From positions 4,705,501 through 4,769,500 of the forward strand of contig NZ_CP030850.1 of assembly GCF_003325355.1 (NCBI RefSeq): a stretch of 64,000 bases of DNA, given 5' to 3'. Positions 54,584 to 63,039 of this stretch are shown in pieces. Under the pieces are notes generated by a model. The model saw nothing but the letters and a program-made list of their open reading frames with translations. It had not been told where the DNA came from and made no database searches. The first letter of the stretch is position 1, and each line of letters starts with the position of its first letter. The translations under genes were made by a program, and so were the position numbers. The stretch is from Runella rosea. GTDB taxonomy: Bacteria; Bacteroidota; Bacteroidia; Cytophagales; Spirosomataceae.

Positions 54584-54690
54584 ATGTGGTCTGTTGAAAT
54601 GTTGGTACAAAGCTACCCTTCTAATTTGAAAATTTGAAAACTGGACAATTTGAAAATACACTTATTTATCACCTTTTGTGTTTTTTTTCA

Positions 54691-54721
54691 TTTGTACATT
54701 TTCAAAATTCGTCTACTTTTG
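54691..54721 (+). promoter_or_regulatory. Textbook Bacteroidota promoter for the gene at 54748
   Basis: TTTG (54691-54694), a 19-base spacer, and TACTTTTG (54714-54721) match the sigma-ABfr consensus exactly. Transcription would start near 54728, about 20 bases before the ATG. Confidence 0.75.
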
Positions 54722-54747
54722 TCTTATACTCAACCTTTTAAGGTGAA

Positions 54748-55464
54748 ATGGGGAAGAAAAAACAACCTGAAAATCAAGTCCCGATTGACTTCCGATTGCA
54801 AGACCGTACGTTGCTTCATTTGGGGCAAATCGCGGCCCAGCGCGACGGTGAGCGTTTATTTCAGGGGCTATTGGCGGGCGATTGGCTATTGGAGCCAGCT
54901 GGTGAGGCCGCCGATGTATCGTCGGGGCAGGATATTATCCGCCAATTAGGCCGCCGTTTGCCTTATCCTGAAGTGGTCAAAGTGGCGCAATTACACGCGG
55001 TAGAAACCGAATTTGTCGGCTTTTCAGCTCTGTTTCAAAACAAAGGGTGGGTGTTTTTGAATGCCAAGGCCAATGATTATGAGCGCTGTTATTATACGGC
55101 GTTGCTGACTGCTTCGTTGGGGTTGTACATGAGTTATCCACAGCCAGATACGTTGTGCCAACGTTCGGAAAAACTCGTTTTTGATGCGTTATTACCCGAA
55201 AGTGAAGTACAGAGCTTCTTTCACCGGGGTATTACCAAAATATCTTCTTCTTTGGCCGTAGATATTGCTGATTTTTTTCGGGTGCCGTTCCCGATTGTGC
55301 TAAAACGGGCGCTTTCGTTGGAGGTAATTTCTGATGAGCAATACCGCAACTTCATGACGGTCAAACCTGAGCGCCCCGTAAAAGCCCGCCCGTTGTTCGT
55401 TTCTAAATCGGGAGAACTGGAAGGAGACTTTGACGACGAACAGTGGATTGGCGGTGGGTTTTAG
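54748..55464 (+). CDS. IrrE/ImmA-like protein without the zinc motif (tentative)
   Basis: A 238-residue cytoplasmic protein. Its order resembles the COG2856/ImmA-IrrE peptidase domain: a strand GWVFLNAKANDYERCYYTALLTASLGLYMSYP, where HELGH would be expected around LLTASLGLY, then SEKLVFDALLPESEV (the usual A-N-x-F-A-A-x-L-L-M-P helix) and IADFFRVPFPIVLKRALSLEVIS (the C-terminal HTH-like part). No HExxH exists, so it would be non-catalytic if the assignment is right. The match is weak and based on pattern only. It has its own well-formed promoter and ends at a perfect palindrome, so it is a single-gene unit. Confidence 0.55.
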   Translation: MGKKKQPENQVPIDFRLQDRTLLHLGQIAAQRDGERLFQGLLAGDWLLEPAGEAADVSSGQDIIRQLGRRLPYPEVVKVAQLHAVETEFVGFSALFQNKGWVFLNAKANDYERCYYTALLTASLGLYMSYPQPDTLCQRSEKLVFDALLPESEVQSFFHRGITKISSSLAVDIADFFRVPFPIVLKRALSLEVISDEQYRNFMTVKPERPVKARPLFVSKSGELEGDFDDEQWIGGGF

Positions 55465-55550
55465 TTTATTGTTTTTTACCAGAAACCGAGGCCGAAATTT
55501 GCAGTTGAAAAACACTCGTAAAGGTAAAGAGATAAAAAACTAAAAGAATA

Positions 55551-55590
55551 TCAAAAAAGGGTTGAAAACTAGTTTTCAACCCTTTTTTGA
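55551..55590. terminator. Perfect 40-base palindrome, bidirectional terminator
   Basis: Bases 55551-55570 are exactly complementary to 55571-55590. The GGGTTGAAAAC core is flanked by A6 and T6 tracts, giving a U-tail on either strand. It lies between the converging gene at 54748 and pheS. Confidence 0.85.
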
Positions 55591-55610
55591 TGACTTCAAT
55601 CGTGGATGTA

Positions 55611-56651
55611 TTACACTCCTTCAAATTGACGTAAAAAGCGTACATCATTCTCAGAATAGAGGCGCAGGTCGCGGACACCGTAGCGGAGCTGGGCAATGCG
55701 CTCAATGCCCATACCGAAGGCAAAACCCGTGTATTCTTCGGGGTCGATGCCGCAGTTGGCCAAGACGTTGGGGTCTACCATGCCACTGCCGGCAATCTCC
55801 ACCCACCCCGTTCCTTTGGATAAGCGGTAGGTCTCTTCCGTGTCGGTTCCCAGCCAAATGTCAATCTCGGCGCTTGGCTCGGTAAAAGGGAAGAACGACG
55901 GACGGAGGCGTATTTTGACGTCTTTGTCAAACATCTCTTTGGAGAAGTGATACAGCGTGTCTTTGAGGTCTTTGAAACTTACGTTTTTATCAATGTACAA
56001 ACCTTCTACTTGGTGGAAAAAGCAGTGCGCGCGGGCCGAAATAGCTTCGTTGCGGTACACGCGCCCCGGCATAATGGCGCGGATGGGCGGCTTTTGGCGT
56101 TCCATCATCCGGATTTGTACGTTTGAAGTATGCGTACGCAGGAGCATGTCTTGCGTGGGGTCTTCGGCATTTTTGGCCACAAAAAACGTGTCCTGCATTT
56201 CACGAGCGGGATGGTTTTCTGGGAAATTGAGGGCCGTAAAGTTGTACCAATCTGACTCAATTTCGGGGCCGTCGGCTACGCTGAAACCCATGCGCTCAAA
56301 GATTTCGATGATTTTGGCGCGGGCTAGAGTGAGCGGGTGTATGCTACCGAGTTGGTTAGGGGTGACAGGAAGCGTCAAGTCAACGGAAGGACCGGCGGTA
56401 CCGCTATCGTTGGCTTCAAACTCGGCCTGAATGACGGCGAAGCGGTCGATGGCGAAATTTTTTAAAGCGTTCAATTCCTGACCTACGGCGCGGCGCTCTT
56501 CTTTGGCAATGTCTTTCAATCCTTCAAAAAGGGCTTCGACAACACCTTTTCGCCCCACAAACCGCTGGCGATATTGTTCCAGTTGCTCCTTAGTGGCAAC
56601 TTCAAACTGTTCTATTTCTTGAAATATCTCTTTGACTCGTTCGGTTAGCAT
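55611..56651 (-). CDS. pheS: Phenylalanyl-tRNA synthetase alpha subunit
   Basis: A 346-residue class II synthetase alpha subunit from the ATG at 56651 (MLTERVKEIFQEIEQFE). The N-terminal coiled coil is followed by RFVGRKGVVEALF. The catalytic part has LARAKIIEIFERMGFSVADG, MQDTFFV, LLRTHTSNVQIRMM, motif 2 around CFFHQVEGLYIDKNVSF and motif 3 GFAFGMGIERIAQLRYGVRD. It forms an alpha2beta2 enzyme with PheT, whose gene is elsewhere. The frame upstream to 56702 adds residues that are not conserved. A probable promoter lies at 56723-56755. Confidence 0.97.
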   Translation of the reverse strand: MLTERVKEIFQEIEQFEVATKEQLEQYRQRFVGRKGVVEALFEGLKDIAKEERRAVGQELNALKNFAIDRFAVIQAEFEANDSGTAGPSVDLTLPVTPNQLGSIHPLTLARAKIIEIFERMGFSVADGPEIESDWYNFTALNFPENHPAREMQDTFFVAKNAEDPTQDMLLRTHTSNVQIRMMERQKPPIRAIMPGRVYRNEAISARAHCFFHQVEGLYIDKNVSFKDLKDTLYHFSKEMFDKDVKIRLRPSFFPFTEPSAEIDIWLGTDTEETYRLSKGTGWVEIAGSGMVDPNVLANCGIDPEEYTGFAFGMGIERIAQLRYGVRDLRLYSENDVRFLRQFEGV

Positions 56652-56722
56652 CGGGTGATTAGTGATTGGTGGGTAGTGCTTAGGGACAATTTCAGCACTC
56701 AATTAGCTTCAATAATAGACTG

Positions 56723-56755
56723 CAAAGTTAAACATTCTTCCCAACTAACCACAAA
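56723..56755 (-). promoter_or_regulatory. Candidate promoter of pheS
   Basis: On the minus strand TTTG (56755-56752), a 21-base spacer and TAACTTTG (56730-56723) match the Bacteroidota pattern. The leader to the ATG at 56651 would be about 65 bases. Confidence 0.6.
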
Positions 56756-56775
56756 CCACCAATCACTGATTACTA

Positions 56776-58392
56776 CTAATTACTGCCCGATACTTTTCCG
56801 GTTTTTTGGGGAATGCCTGGCTGAGTAATTTCAAAATTCTCTTCTTTTTTAGCGTCGGCGACAATCTTACGCACGTCGGCCAATAGTTTTTTAGCATCGT
56901 ACACCACGCCATCTTTAACGGTGTATTTTACGCCACCCACGCGCGTCACTTCGTTTTTTTCATTGAGTCGAATGGCTCCCGTTCCGTAAAGTGTTTTCAG
57001 GTTGGCGAGCGGATTTTCTTCGGTAATCACAAAATCGGCCAGTTTTCCTACTTCTACCGAGCCAATATCTTTGGCCATACCGAGGGCTTCTGCTCCTTTG
57101 AGCGTGGCGGCTCGAATGATTTCCATGGGATGGAACCCTGCTTCGCGAAGCAATTCTAGTTCCCGGATGTAGGCAAATCCGTATAATTGATAAATGAAGC
57201 CCGAATCAGAGCCCGTTGTGACGCGCCCACCGCGATTTTTGTATTCGTTGATAAACGCCATCCAAAGACGGTAGTTCTCTTTCCATGCTACTTCCTGCTC
57301 TGTGCCCCAGTTGTGCCAATACGACCCGTGAGAAATGCGGCTCGGGCCATAAAAGCGCCACAGAGAAGGCAGCGTGTATTCCTCATGCCATTCGGCGCGG
57401 CGGGCCAGCATCAGTTCACGGTTGGCTTCGTAGATGTTGAAGGTGGGGTCAATGGTGAAATCCAGTTTCAACATTTCGTCCATCACTTGATTCCATTTTT
57501 CGGTACCCGGTTTTGCCGCCTGTTTCCAGAGCTTGCCCGCTTCTTCAAAACGGTTTTGCTCGTTGTTGTAGTTATAATCTGTTGGATAATTTTGGAGGGT
57601 TTTGTCGTCAAATAAGGCTTCTGGCAGGCCGTACCAGTGTTCCATGCTCGTCAGGCCAGCTCTAGCGGTTGCCAAAGCATTCATGCGCCCAACTTCGGTT
57701 TGGGCGTGGTGGGCGGCTGAGCCAAGCCCGAGTTTTTTGTTTTCGTCGAGGGCGGCCTTAAAAACTTCGGGTTCGGCACCGAAGAATTTGATACCATCAG
57801 CGCCTTTTTTGGCGTTTTGGCGTACCCATTCACGGGCCTGCTCGGGCGTAGATATAAAATCGCTGGCTCCTTGTCCAAAAACGGTGTAGGCTTTAATGCG
57901 GGGTGCGGTAATCAGGTTTTTGGCACTTTTTTCTTTTTGGTCCAGCACCCAATCCAGTCCATTACCGCAAGATGGGTCGCGGATGGTTGTGACTCCGTGG
58001 GCCATCCAGAGTTTAAACACATATTCGGCATTGGCTCCCTGCTGTACACCGCCGATGTGGCCGTGCATATCTACGAAGCCCGGCATGAGGTACATGCCTT
58101 GGCAATTCAGTTCTTTGTCGCCTGGGTTGGCTTTTACGCCGTTTTTGGGGTCAGCGGGCATTCCTGGATAACCTGCTTGACGAATTTGGGCAATGCGGTT
58201 GTTTTCAACCACAATATCCATCGGGCCAATTGGGGGCGAGCCAGTGCTGTTGATGATTGTCACACTCCTGATGATGAGTCGTTTGTGAGGACCGTCTCCT
58301 TCGGCTCGGTTGGGAGCTTTTTGCACTTGGGCCAAAATAGGGAGTGAAACTTGGAGGGTAAGAAAGAACAATAAGTAGTAAAGCTTTTTCAT
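56776..58392 (-). CDS. Exported amidohydrolase family protein
   Basis: A 538-residue amidohydrolase with a signal peptide (MKKLYYLLFFLTLQVSLPILAQ) from ATG 58392. Amidohydro_1-type features are LMPGFVDMHGHIGG with the first metal-binding His pair, AHGVTTIRDP, GSAAHHAQTEVGR, TSMEHWYGLPEAL (His), and VTTGSDSGFIYQLYGF, where the Asp is the catalytic metal ligand. The end (GSVEVGKLADFVI) is the usual composite domain. It resembles periplasmic imidazolonepropionase- or prolidase-like amidohydrolases of Bacteroidota; the substrate is unknown. It is unrelated in detail to the amidohydrolase at the window start. Confidence 0.9.
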   Translation of the reverse strand: MKKLYYLLFFLTLQVSLPILAQVQKAPNRAEGDGPHKRLIIRSVTIINSTGSPPIGPMDIVVENNRIAQIRQAGYPGMPADPKNGVKANPGDKELNCQGMYLMPGFVDMHGHIGGVQQGANAEYVFKLWMAHGVTTIRDPSCGNGLDWVLDQKEKSAKNLITAPRIKAYTVFGQGASDFISTPEQAREWVRQNAKKGADGIKFFGAEPEVFKAALDENKKLGLGSAAHHAQTEVGRMNALATARAGLTSMEHWYGLPEALFDDKTLQNYPTDYNYNNEQNRFEEAGKLWKQAAKPGTEKWNQVMDEMLKLDFTIDPTFNIYEANRELMLARRAEWHEEYTLPSLWRFYGPSRISHGSYWHNWGTEQEVAWKENYRLWMAFINEYKNRGGRVTTGSDSGFIYQLYGFAYIRELELLREAGFHPMEIIRAATLKGAEALGMAKDIGSVEVGKLADFVITEENPLANLKTLYGTGAIRLNEKNEVTRVGGVKYTVKDGVVYDAKKLLADVRKIVADAKKEENFEITQPGIPQKTGKVSGSN

Positions 58393-58428
58393 AAAGGAAG
58401 TTGGGGTAGATGGAGTGTAATGGTATTT

Positions 58429-58436
58429 CAAAGTTA
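58429..58436 (-). promoter_or_regulatory. Possible -7 element for the amidohydrolase gene
   Basis: The minus strand reads TAACTTTG, an exact TAnnTTTG match, 37 bases before the ATG. No clear TTTG is seen at -33. Confidence 0.4.
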
Positions 58437-58472
58437 ATCAAGATTAAAGACTTTTGGGTGATGAAGGCCAAT

Positions 58473-58507
58473 AAAAAGGGCGAATACCCGTCGTATTCGC
58501 CCTTTTT
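58473..58507 (-). terminator. Terminator after the HPF gene
   Basis: AAAAAGGGCGAATAC (58473-58487) and GTATTCGCCCTTTTT (58493-58507) form a perfect 15-base stem with a five-base loop. On the minus strand the stem ends in a U-run. It closes the HPF gene before the amidohydrolase promoter. Confidence 0.85.
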
Positions 58508-58523
58508 TTGAATGTAGCCTTTT

Positions 58524-58901
58524 CTAAATCTCCTCAATCTCTATTTCTTCGGCTACTTCTGAGCCATTGGTAGTGGCTTCTTTGATGGTTTTGTTCTCTA
58601 CTTCCTGCCGTTTGGCTTTGTATTTTTTTATCTGAATTTTGAGGGCCTCAAGGGCTAAATCGGTGGCTTCTTCAAAGCTTTTGCCACTTTCTTTTACGAA
58701 TAGTTCCGCATTGGGAACCTTGATTTTGACTTCTAAAACTTTATTTTTGACTTTACTGCTTTCACTTTTATCTAATCGGAGGTATACTTCTCCACTGGTT
58801 ATTCGGTCATAAAATGTTTCGAGTTTTCCTAGTTTCTTTTCAATAAATTCGAGCAATTTTGAATCTGCGTCGAAGTGGATCGCGTGCACTTGAAGTCTCA
58901 T
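58524..58901 (-). CDS. Ribosome hibernation promoting factor, short form (HPF/RaiA)
   Basis: A 125-residue protein with the HPF/YfiA fold: MRLQVHAIHFDADSKLLEFIEKKLGKLETFYDRI, a SGEVYLRLDKSES strand, KVLEVKIKVPNAELFVKESG and a helix EEATDLALEALKIQIKKYKAK. It lacks the C-terminal dimerisation domain of long HPF, so it is the short form that binds the decoding centre of idle ribosomes. The acidic tail (SEVAEEIEIEEI) is unusual but short. It is a single-gene unit with its own terminator. Confidence 0.9.
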   Translation of the reverse strand: MRLQVHAIHFDADSKLLEFIEKKLGKLETFYDRITSGEVYLRLDKSESSKVKNKVLEVKIKVPNAELFVKESGKSFEEATDLALEALKIQIKKYKAKRQEVENKTIKEATTNGSEVAEEIEIEEI

Positions 58902-58968
58902 AATTACGCACAGTTTTAGTTTAACATTGAATTGGCAATCGTATTTGTGGACTCAAAAGGGGAAAAAA

Positions 58969-58996
58969 TAGCGGTCTGCATCGCCAGACCGCTATC
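58969..58996 (-). terminator. Terminator after kduI
   Basis: ATAGCGGTCTG (58969-58979) and CAGACCGCTAT (58986-58996) are perfectly complementary around a six-base loop. Read on the minus strand, the hairpin is followed by TTTTTT. Confidence 0.85.
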
Positions 58997-59088
58997 TCTA
59001 AAATTGAAGTCTACCTTCAACGATTGTAAATCTAAACTGTGTGTTTTTTTCTTAAAAACCAAGCATTACGGTTAGTTTTTTTGAAATT

Positions 59089-59925
59089 TTATTTTATTTC
59101 ACTCATTGTCAGCATATCCATATCCGTGAAGGAATAATTTTCTCCGGCCATAGCCCACAGAAATGAATAACTGGTGGTTCCGGCGCCGGCGTGGATAGAC
59201 CACGGAGGAGAAATAATGGCCTGTTCGTTGGCTACTACCAAGTGGCGGGTTTCTTCGGGAGCTCCCATGAAATGGAAAATACGCTGGTCTTCTTCCATGT
59301 CAAAGTAGACGTAAATTTCGGAACGGCGGTCATGGACATGCGGCGGCATGGTGTTCCAAACACTGCTGTATTTCATGGCCGTCATGCCCATTACCAGTTG
59401 GCAGCTCTCCAAGCCGCCCGCGTGGATGTACTTATAAATAGTACGAGTATTTGCTTTTTCGGGGGAGCCCATATCTACAGGCATGGCATCGGCGGCTTTC
59501 ATCAGGGCCGTTGGCACAAGGCGATGCGCGGGCGTTGAAATCAGAATAAACTTAGCGGGAAATTCAGGGTCTAAACTCTTGAAAGAGACCATTTTGTGGC
59601 CTTTTCCTACGTACAAACAATCGCGTTTTTGAAGCGTAAAAAGTTCTTCTCCTACCATCACAAAACCATCTCCACCCACGTTGAGAATGCCCAATTCGCG
59701 GCGTTCAAGAAAATAATCGGCGCGGAGTTCCTCATAAACAGGCAGTTTATGTAATTGCCCTACGGGCTTAATTCCCCCCACAATCATGCGGTCATAGTGA
59801 GAATAAACGAAATGGAACTGATCCGGAACGAACAGTTTCTCCATCAAAAATTCCTCACGGATTCGGTGCGTATCGTAGCGTTTGAAATCCGTCGGATTGG
59901 TAGCATGTCGAACTTGGATGTGCAT
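59089..59925 (-). CDS. kduI: 5-dehydro-4-deoxy-D-glucuronate isomerase
   Basis: A 278-residue cupin isomerase that converts 5-keto-4-deoxyuronate to 2,5-diketo-3-deoxygluconate in uronate (pectin) breakdown. From ATG 59925 (MHIQVRHATNPTDFKRYDTHRIREEF) the length equals that of E. coli KduI. The Zn-binding set is visible: two His and Glu in PPHVHDRRSEIYVYF and a His in WSIHAGAG. Other family stretches are GGIKPVGQLHKLP and LNVGGDGFV. The partner KduD and pectin lyases are not in the window. The frame upstream to 59970 was rejected. It ends at a strong terminator. Confidence 0.95.
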   Translation of the reverse strand: MHIQVRHATNPTDFKRYDTHRIREEFLMEKLFVPDQFHFVYSHYDRMIVGGIKPVGQLHKLPVYEELRADYFLERRELGILNVGGDGFVMVGEELFTLQKRDCLYVGKGHKMVSFKSLDPEFPAKFILISTPAHRLVPTALMKAADAMPVDMGSPEKANTRTIYKYIHAGGLESCQLVMGMTAMKYSSVWNTMPPHVHDRRSEIYVYFDMEEDQRIFHFMGAPEETRHLVVANEQAIISPPWSIHAGAGTTSYSFLWAMAGENYSFTDMDMLTMSEIK

Positions 59926-59960
59926 AAGAGTAATGTGTATTGAGTAAAGAGTCTTGAGCA

Positions 59961-59983
59961 GTAGGGCCACAGCGTAGCCCTAC
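59961..59983. repeat. Small inverted repeat between the epimerase and kduI genes
   Basis: GTAGGGC (59961-59967) faces GCCCTAC (59977-59983) with a nine-base loop. It lies 14 bases beyond the epimerase stop. There is no strong U-run, so it may be a repeat rather than a terminator. Confidence 0.5.
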
Positions 59984-59997
59984 TCACGACCAGTGAC

Positions 59998-61059
59998 TTA
60001 TTTCAGGATTGGTGCTAAAGCAACATGATTTTGGTCCAACCATTCGGTAATATCTTCCACAATCTGGCGTACCCCAATTTGAGGGGCCCAACCAGTGAGC
60101 CGCGTTACTTTCGAATTGTCGGTAATATACAGGCGAATATCTGCCGTGCGGGTTTCGGCCACTTGTTTGATAGGGATGGTCTTGCCCGTTACTTCTTGAC
60201 AGATTTTGGTGAGTTCTTGCAAGGAAGTACTGCTTTCGTTTCCTCCGCCGGCATTGAGAATTTCACCGTTTACTTTTTCCAAATTATGCAATTGCCAGTC
60301 AATCAAACGGTATAAATCCGCCACGTGTAGCATATCACGGGTTTGTTTGCCCGTGCCGCCGTAACCAAAATATCCCAGTTGTTGTTCCCAATAATGTTTG
60401 GCAATCCAAAGAACCATCACTCCTTGGTCTACTTTGCCCATTTGCCACGGGCCCGTAATTACGCCGCAACGGTTGATGACGGTTTGTAAACCATAAAATT
60501 CGTTGTATTCCTGAATGATTAATTCCGACGCTAGTTTCGTGGTTCCGTATAAAGAACGGGCGCCGTCTAACGGAAAATCTTCGGCAATTCCTTTGGATGA
60601 AACTCCTTTGACGGGTTGTTCATCGGTCAATTCAAACCGGGTTTCGGATTCAGTAAAATTCAGTTTTTCAATGGTCTTGATGGGATATACCCGGCTCGTG
60701 GACAAGAAAATGAATTTCGCGCGGTGTTTGAGGGCGTAATTCAGGCAATTGACGGTGCCAAAAAGATTGGTATTGATTAAGTAATCGGGCGTTCCGTCCA
60801 ATCCTGCCAAAACAGAAGGCTCGGCTGATGCTTCAATCACAACATCTACGGCTGGTAGAGAATCAAAGTCTTCTTTGTTACGGATGTCACCGTGAACATA
60901 CGTGATTCCGAGTTGGGAGATTCTGGCTACGTTGAGTTCTGAACCTTTTCGTTTAAGGTTATCTAGACAATAAATTTCGTATGAAGGATAGTTGGTTTTC
61001 AATGCTATCGCTAACGAAGAGCCTACAAAGCCGGCGCCGCCGGTAATCAGAATTTTCAT
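59998..61059 (-). CDS. NAD-dependent nucleotide-sugar epimerase/dehydratase
   Basis: A 353-residue extended short-chain dehydrogenase. The NAD-binding motif is ILITGGAGFVGSSLA. The active site carries STSRVYP (Ser/Thr) and the Y-x3-K motif in SLYGTTKLASE, followed by INRCGVITGPWQMGKVDQG and GGTGKQTRDMLHVADL. This resembles the CDP-paratose/tyvelose 2-epimerase (RfbE-like) branch, but the exact sugar cannot be decided. It likely supplies a sugar for surface polysaccharide. It lies eight bases after the first kup gene on the same strand, so all three may be co-transcribed. Confidence 0.88.
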   Translation of the reverse strand: MKILITGGAGFVGSSLAIALKTNYPSYEIYCLDNLKRKGSELNVARISQLGITYVHGDIRNKEDFDSLPAVDVVIEASAEPSVLAGLDGTPDYLINTNLFGTVNCLNYALKHRAKFIFLSTSRVYPIKTIEKLNFTESETRFELTDEQPVKGVSSKGIAEDFPLDGARSLYGTTKLASELIIQEYNEFYGLQTVINRCGVITGPWQMGKVDQGVMVLWIAKHYWEQQLGYFGYGGTGKQTRDMLHVADLYRLIDWQLHNLEKVNGEILNAGGGNESSTSLQELTKICQEVTGKTIPIKQVAETRTADIRLYITDNSKVTRLTGWAPQIGVRQIVEDITEWLDQNHVALAPILK

Positions 61060-61066
61060 GGTTTAT

Positions 61067-63022
61067 TTAATTATATCTTCTTTTAAGCAGGACATTTTCT
61101 ACGGGTTGAATGACCAACGGCACTTTTTCAATCTTCACGGCACTGGCATCCAGTCCAAACCACTTGTCTTCACTGGGGGTGAATTGTTTGATGAAAAAAT
61201 AGGCCTGCATGATGATTCGTTCAAACAAAGGTAATTCGTTTTCGTAAGACAAAAACTTTTCCAGTACCACAAACCTAAAATCACCGACCACATTGTGTTT
61301 GTTGAGTGACTCGTAGCGGCTGGTAATATCAACTTCCTTGTTCTTTACCATTTCTTCAATCACCTTTCGAAGGTATAGATTGATTCGTTGTTCTACCCGG
61401 AAACCCAGATAAAAATTGACTTTGACGACGTCGTCGGGTTCAATGATGCTGACTTTGTACTCCATTGTGTAAGGGTCGTCGGTAGTATCAACGTGTACAA
61501 ACCAATAGATATCGGCTCGTTTGGGGCGTTTTTGGAAGATAGAATAAATCACTTTTGACTCAATTTCGCTTATCCTCGAAGCACTCGACATAAACACCAA
61601 GTGTGTGGCGTATTTAGGAATGCTTACGTCGCGGCTGAGTTCTTTCAATGATTCCAGAAACCGCTCCAGTTTGACGTATTCGGTCAATTGTTGCTTGATA
61701 AAAAACGAGTTATACCAAATGACCATCAAAGACACTATGGCACCGCCGATGATCAGCGATACCCATCCACCATGCGTGAATTTGAGGAGATTTGCCACCA
61801 AAAACGACCCTTCGATTCCCAAATAGAGTACAAAAAACAGCACAATCCCCCAGGCATTATAGCGCCGGGCGTATAAGTAGTAAGACATCAACAGCGTGGT
61901 CATCAGCATAGTCAGCGTAATGGCTAATCCGTAGGCTGCTTCCATGCGAGAAGATTCCTTAAAATACAAAACCACCCCGACGCACCCCGCCCAAAGTAGC
62001 CAATTGACGCTCGGAACGTACAACTGTCCTTTTTGGAGACTTGGATAGCGAAGCCTTACCTTTGGCCAAAAATTGAGGCGTATTGCTTCGCTGACCAACG
62101 TAAAAGAACCAGTAATCAATGCCTGACTCGCAATAATGGCCGCCATGGTAGCGATGCAGATACCCGGAAGCAAAAACCAATCGGGCATAAGGTCATAAAA
62201 TGGATTACGGGTGCCTAGAGGCTGTCCTTTTATGCTTAGTAAATACGCGCCTTGGCCGAGGTAATTCAGAAAAAGAGCGACTTTGACAAATACCCAACTC
62301 ACCCGAATGTTGCCTCGCCCGCAGTGACCAAGGTCAGAGTAAAGCGCTTCTGCTCCAGTAGTACAGAGAAATACCGCACCCAAAAGCCAAAAACCTTCTG
62401 GATACTCAAATAGCAGCCAATATCCATAGTACGGATTAAAGCATTGGAGCACTTCAGGGGCGTCGCTGATGTGAATGAATCCCAAAGTTGCCAGCATCAA
62501 AAACCAAATAAGCATGATGGGCCCGAAAGCGCGACCGACTACGCTTGTGCCAAAACCCTGAATTAAAAAAAGTGCCGATAGAATAGCAATAACAATCGGA
62601 ATGGTCTGCAATTCAGGGTAAATGATTTTTAGCCCTTCAATAGCCGATGAAACCGAGATTGGAGGGGTAATAATGCCGTCGGCCAGTAAAGCTGCCCCGC
62701 CAATCATGGCAGGAATTGTAATCCATTTGGCGTGCCGGCGCACCAGCGCGTAAAGCGCAAAAATACCTCCTTCGCCCCGGTTGTCGGCCCGGAGAATCAG
62801 AATGACGTATTTAAAGGTAGTTTGAAGTGTGAGAGTCCAAAATACTAAAGAAAGCGCCCCTAAAATTTCGTTTTCTTCGATGGGTTTGGTTGTTCCGGTG
62901 ACAGCCTTCATGACATAAAGGGGAGAAGTACCGATATCTCCGTAAATAATACCAAGTGCAATCAGTAACCCGGCTGCCGTGACTTTGGAGTTGTCGTGCC
63001 GGTGGGATTCGTTAGATTCCAT
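61067..63022 (-). CDS. kup: Kup-type potassium transporter
   Basis: A 651-residue K+ uptake permease of the KUP/HAK family with about 12 membrane helices. The start AAGLLIALGIIYGDIGTSPLYV is diagnostic (the GDIGTSPLY motif). GALSLVFWTLTLQTTFKYV, ADNRGEGGIFALYALVRR, ALYSDLGHCGRGNIR and ASQALITGSFTLVSEAIRL follow. The C-terminal third is the cytoplasmic domain (RDVSIPKYATHLVFMSSASR and onward). It drives H+-coupled K+ import in the inner membrane. A second, highly similar kup gene lies 17 bases upstream. Confidence 0.96.
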   Translation of the reverse strand: MESNESHRHDNSKVTAAGLLIALGIIYGDIGTSPLYVMKAVTGTTKPIEENEILGALSLVFWTLTLQTTFKYVILILRADNRGEGGIFALYALVRRHAKWITIPAMIGGAALLADGIITPPISVSSAIEGLKIIYPELQTIPIVIAILSALFLIQGFGTSVVGRAFGPIMLIWFLMLATLGFIHISDAPEVLQCFNPYYGYWLLFEYPEGFWLLGAVFLCTTGAEALYSDLGHCGRGNIRVSWVFVKVALFLNYLGQGAYLLSIKGQPLGTRNPFYDLMPDWFLLPGICIATMAAIIASQALITGSFTLVSEAIRLNFWPKVRLRYPSLQKGQLYVPSVNWLLWAGCVGVVLYFKESSRMEAAYGLAITLTMLMTTLLMSYYLYARRYNAWGIVLFFVLYLGIEGSFLVANLLKFTHGGWVSLIIGGAIVSLMVIWYNSFFIKQQLTEYVKLERFLESLKELSRDVSIPKYATHLVFMSSASRISEIESKVIYSIFQKRPKRADIYWFVHVDTTDDPYTMEYKVSIIEPDDVVKVNFYLGFRVEQRINLYLRKVIEEMVKNKEVDITSRYESLNKHNVVGDFRFVVLEKFLSYENELPLFERIIMQAYFFIKQFTPSEDKWFGLDASAVKIEKVPLVIQPVENVLLKRRYN

Positions 63023-63039
63023 ATATATTTGGTTAAAAA

